Part shown: positions 15,925-18,124 of the stretch, piece after piece
How positions within the stretch are numbered: position 1 is the first letter of the stretch
How the letters are laid out: every line of letters starts with the position of its first letter
Assembly: GCA_015494435.1 (NCBI GenBank)
Contig: WGBH01000223.1
Span: 1 to 18,124 of the forward strand
Length of the DNA stretch: 18,124 nucleotides
Reading direction: 5' to 3'
Source of the DNA: Thiotrichaceae bacterium
GTDB taxonomy: Bacteria; Pseudomonadota; Gammaproteobacteria; Thiotrichales; Thiotrichaceae
Translations under genes and position numbers: made by a program
Notes under the pieces: generated by a model
What the model was told of the DNA's origin: nothing
The model's input: only the letters and a program-made list of their open reading frames with translations
The model's database searches: none

Positions 15925-16746
15925 GTGAGAAAAAAGAAAGCACAAGTGACAAGAAGAGGCGCGATTAAAAAGAAAGCACAGGTGACAAGAAGAGGTGCCA
16001 CTAAGAAGAGGATAGTTGTTAAAGGACGCTCTTTGCCTAAAAATCTTAAACTTCCCAATATAAATTGGAAAGTCATTACTTTGTTATTTTTGCTTGTTTT
16101 TCCTTTTTTAATAGTGGCAATGGTGCGTCATTGGATAGAAAAACCAGAAAATTTAATGATTAAGTCAGTAGAAATAAGAGGGAATTTAAAATATTTAGAT
16201 AGATTAGAGTTACAACCTATTATTGCACCTTTTGTAAAAACAAATTTGTATTTGCTGGATAAAGAAAATTTAGAAAATGAAATAGAATTTAATCATTGGG
16301 TGTATTCTGCTTCATTGGTCAGTATGTGGCCTGATACGTTGATAGTCAAAATACATGAGCAACAACCCATTGCTTTTTGGGGTAATGAAGGAATGATTAA
16401 TGAGTTTGGCGAGGTAATTGATGTGGATCTCCCTCAGCTAAGAAATAAATTACCAATACTATACAGCCCTTTTGATAAAGGACGTGAAATGGTAGAAAAT
16501 TATGTAAAAATTCGTCAATGGATGAAAAATTTTCCTGTTGATATTGTAAAGTTTACAGAGGATAAACGTAGTTCTTGGTTGTTGACATTAGCCAATGGCA
16601 TTAAAGTAAAGGTCGGTCGACAAGAACATAAGCGCCGTTTACGACGTTTTATTGTTGGCTATAGTAAGGGATTAGTTGGACAGGTAAAAAAAATAGATAC
16701 CGTGGACCTACGGTATACCAATGGTTTTGCTGTAAAATGGATATAG
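15925..16746 (+). CDS. ftsQ: cell division protein FtsQ
   Basis: FtsQ is the bitopic divisome protein that recruits FtsL and FtsB and links early and late division proteins. The 273-residue length is close to the 276 of E. coli. The cytoplasmic N-terminus (1-48) is strongly basic and contains a duplicated 12-residue unit. One membrane segment lies at about 49-69. A POTRA domain follows at about 78-145 (IKSVEIRGN to VKIHEQQPIAFW), then the FtsQ/DivIB domain ending in DLRYTNGFAVKW. The start is a GTG with AAGGA (15914-15918) 6 nt upstream. Internal GTG codons at 15946 and 15982, one in each repeat, are other possible starts but lack as good a ribosome site. Confidence 0.95.
   Translation: MRKKKAQVTRRGAIKKKAQVTRRGATKKRIVVKGRSLPKNLKLPNINWKVITLLFLLVFPFLIVAMVRHWIEKPENLMIKSVEIRGNLKYLDRLELQPIIAPFVKTNLYLLDKENLENEIEFNHWVYSASLVSMWPDTLIVKIHEQQPIAFWGNEGMINEFGEVIDVDLPQLRNKLPILYSPFDKGREMVENYVKIRQWMKNFPVDIVKFTEDKRSSWLLTLANGIKVKVGRQEHKRRLRRFIVGYSKGLVGQVKKIDTVDLRYTNGFAVKWI
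15931..16002 (+). repeat. 36-bp in-frame tandem duplication in ftsQ
   Basis: Copies 15931-15966 and 15967-16002 differ at 4 of 36 bases, one in each of four codons (CAA/CAG, GGC/GGT, GCG/GCC and ATT/ACT). Only the last codon changes the protein (Ile to Thr), so each copy encodes KKKAQVTRRGA plus one residue. Confidence 0.9.
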
Positions 16747-16769
16747 TTGACGTTGTTTTATAGATATTA

Positions 16770-16779
16770 TTAGCGCTAA
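16770..16779. promoter_or_regulatory. palindrome between ftsQ and ftsA
   Basis: TTAGCGCTAA is a perfect 10-bp palindrome in the 55-nt ftsQ-ftsA gap, 22 nt before the ftsA start. TTGACG at 16747-16752 resembles a -35 box, but I see no -10 box at 16-18 nt, so a promoter is not supported. The palindrome could be a small operator or chance. Confidence 0.2.
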
Positions 16780-16801
16780 AAAGATTAAAGGAAAGGAAAA
16801 A

Positions 16802-18043
16802 ATGTCAGAGAATGAAGATACAGACATGATTGTTGCCCTTGATATTGGAACATCAAAGGTAGTCGCGCTGATTGGAGAAATATCCAACGAGGGTCGTTTG
16901 GATATTGTTGGGATTGGTAAATACCCTGCACGAGGAATGAAAAAAGGTGTAGTGGTCAATATCGAGTCAACTATTGAGTCAATTCAACATGCAGTAGAAG
17001 AAGCGGAATTAATGGCAGGCGTTAATATTAATTCGGTTTATGCTGGTATTGCAGGTAGCCATATTCATAGTCTCAATTCGCACGGTATTGTAGCGATTAA
17101 AGACCGTGAAGTAAGCGAAGCGGATATGGATCGGGTTTTAGATGCAGCAAGAGCAGTAGCAATTCCCGCAGATCAGCGTATTCTACACGTATTGCCACAA
17201 GATTTTATTATTGATAATCAGGAAGGTATACGTGATCCTGTGGGGATGGCAGGGGTTCGTTTAGAAGCCAGAGTGCATCTAGTAACAGGTGCTCAAAGTG
17301 CGGCGCAAAATATTGTTAAATGTGTAGAGCGTTGTGGGCTGGATGTTGATGACATTATTTTAGAACAAGTCGCTTCAAGTTTTGCCGTTTTGCAAGATGA
17401 TGAAACAGAATTAGGAGTTTGCATGGTAGATATTGGTGGTGGAACCAGCGATATTGCTATTTACCTTAATGGAGCGATTCAGCATACAGCTGTGATTCCA
17501 ATAGCAGGTGATCAAGTAACCAATGATATTGCGGTTGCTGTTCGTACTCCCACCCCCTTTGCGGAAAAATTGAAAATAAATTATGGTTATGCACTGCGAC
17601 AATTAGCACCAGAGGATGAAGTTATAGAAGTACCAGGAGTGGGTGAACGAGAGCCTCGTGGTTTGTCAGCACAGACATTAGCATCTGTTATTGAACCACG
17701 TTATGAAGAATTATTTTCACTTATTTTAGCCGAAATCAGACGCAGTGGATTTGAAGATAGAATTGGTGCAGGTATTGTATTAACAGGAGGCTCCTCAAAA
17801 ATAAAAGGAGCGGTTGATTTGGCAGAAGAAATTTTTCATATGCCTGTGCGAATAGGAATGCCAGGTAATATTGGTGGTTTAAAAGGTGAAGTGACTAATC
17901 CGTTACATTCAACAGGTGTTGGGTTATTGTTGTATGGTGTAAAACAGCAAGCTCAAGGAGGACGACGTGGTGCTTATGAAGCGCGAGTTAGTAGCGAGAA
18001 TTTATGGGAAAGGTTGAAAAATTGGTTCAATAGTAATTTATAG
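16802..18043 (+). CDS. ftsA: cell division protein FtsA
   Basis: FtsA is the actin-like ATPase that tethers FtsZ to the inner membrane and signals to the later divisome. The 413-residue length is close to the 420 of E. coli. ALDIGTSKVVALIGE (about 12-26) is the phosphate-1 motif, VDIGGGTSDIAIY the phosphate-2 motif and GIVLTGGSSKIKG the adenosine motif. The end, ENLWERLKNWFNSNL, is the amphipathic membrane-targeting helix. AAAGGAAAGGAAAAA directly before the ATG is a strong ribosome site, fitting a higher synthesis rate than for ftsQ. ftsZ is expected next but lies outside the window. Confidence 0.97.
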   Translation: MSENEDTDMIVALDIGTSKVVALIGEISNEGRLDIVGIGKYPARGMKKGVVVNIESTIESIQHAVEEAELMAGVNINSVYAGIAGSHIHSLNSHGIVAIKDREVSEADMDRVLDAARAVAIPADQRILHVLPQDFIIDNQEGIRDPVGMAGVRLEARVHLVTGAQSAAQNIVKCVERCGLDVDDIILEQVASSFAVLQDDETELGVCMVDIGGGTSDIAIYLNGAIQHTAVIPIAGDQVTNDIAVAVRTPTPFAEKLKINYGYALRQLAPEDEVIEVPGVGEREPRGLSAQTLASVIEPRYEELFSLILAEIRRSGFEDRIGAGIVLTGGSSKIKGAVDLAEEIFHMPVRIGMPGNIGGLKGEVTNPLHSTGVGLLLYGVKQQAQGGRRGAYEARVSSENLWERLKNWFNSNL

Positions 18044-18092
18044 AAATCAATAATAGCATAAGAATTGTAAGGTTTTTTTGGATAGTCTTAAT

Positions 18093-18113
18093 AAGCAGGT
18101 TTTAATGCTTTTT
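18093..18113 (+). terminator. weak hairpin after ftsA
   Basis: AAGCA (18093-18097) and TGCTT (18106-18110) form a 5-bp stem with an 8-nt loop, followed by T residues. It is too weak for confident termination, and read-through to ftsZ would be expected. It may be a minor leader structure of the next gene. Confidence 0.2.
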
Positions 18114-18124
18114 AGTATAAAAAA

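Overview
The window is AT-rich and carries a gammaproteobacterial-type division and cell wall (dcw) cluster on the + strand, preceded by the RNase P RNA gene and one unrelated secreted-protein gene. Gene order from rsmH (mraW) onward is rsmH-ftsL-ftsI-murE-murF-mraY-murD-ftsW-murG-murC-ddl-ftsQ-ftsA, the same as in E. coli, with no murB between murC and ddl. MurE carries the DNPR motif of meso-diaminopimelate-adding enzymes, so a Gram-negative A1-gamma peptidoglycan is expected. No gene allows a firm genus call; an AT-rich gammaproteobacterium is as far as the sequence goes. ftsZ would be expected just past the right edge.

Layout: bases 1-85 hold the tail of an upstream intergenic region with a small terminator-like hairpin. 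A 398-codon gene follows (86-1282) for a secreted protein joining a DUF4214 module to a CAP/SCP domain. Next comes rnpB (about 1358-1740), a type A RNase P RNA whose closing P1 helix can be drawn base by base. Bases 1746-2363 are non-coding: this is the slot where related bacteria keep mraZ. I find no mraZ there, but the stretch contains two consecutive hairpins and a pair of TGGG-like repeats at a 10-bp period. From 2364 to 18043 the dcw genes run without interruption, mostly joined by 4-nt stop/start overlaps (GTGA or ATGA), which suggests one co-transcribed, translationally coupled unit.

The one clear break in that unit lies between ftsW and murG. There a 161-bp fold-back element (12200-12360) has about 31-bp imperfect terminal inverted repeats and is flanked by TAA on both sides; the left TAA is the ftsW stop codon. 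It looks like a MITE or other small non-autonomous insertion. Two divisome proteins also look unusual. FtsQ begins with an in-frame 36-bp tandem duplication encoding a polybasic 12-residue repeat, and FtsW ends in a roughly 35-residue tail that is about half Lys/Arg. Both segments should face the cytoplasm.

Function as a unit: RsmH methylates 16S rRNA. MurE, MurF, MurC, MurD and Ddl build the UDP-MurNAc-pentapeptide. MraY and MurG make lipid I and lipid II. FtsW polymerises glycan, FtsI crosslinks it, FtsL and FtsQ activate and scaffold the septal synthase, and FtsA tethers FtsZ to the membrane. I see no evidence of a wholly new system. The features most worth following up are the ftsW-murG element, the structured leader lacking mraZ, and the polybasic FtsQ and FtsW ends.
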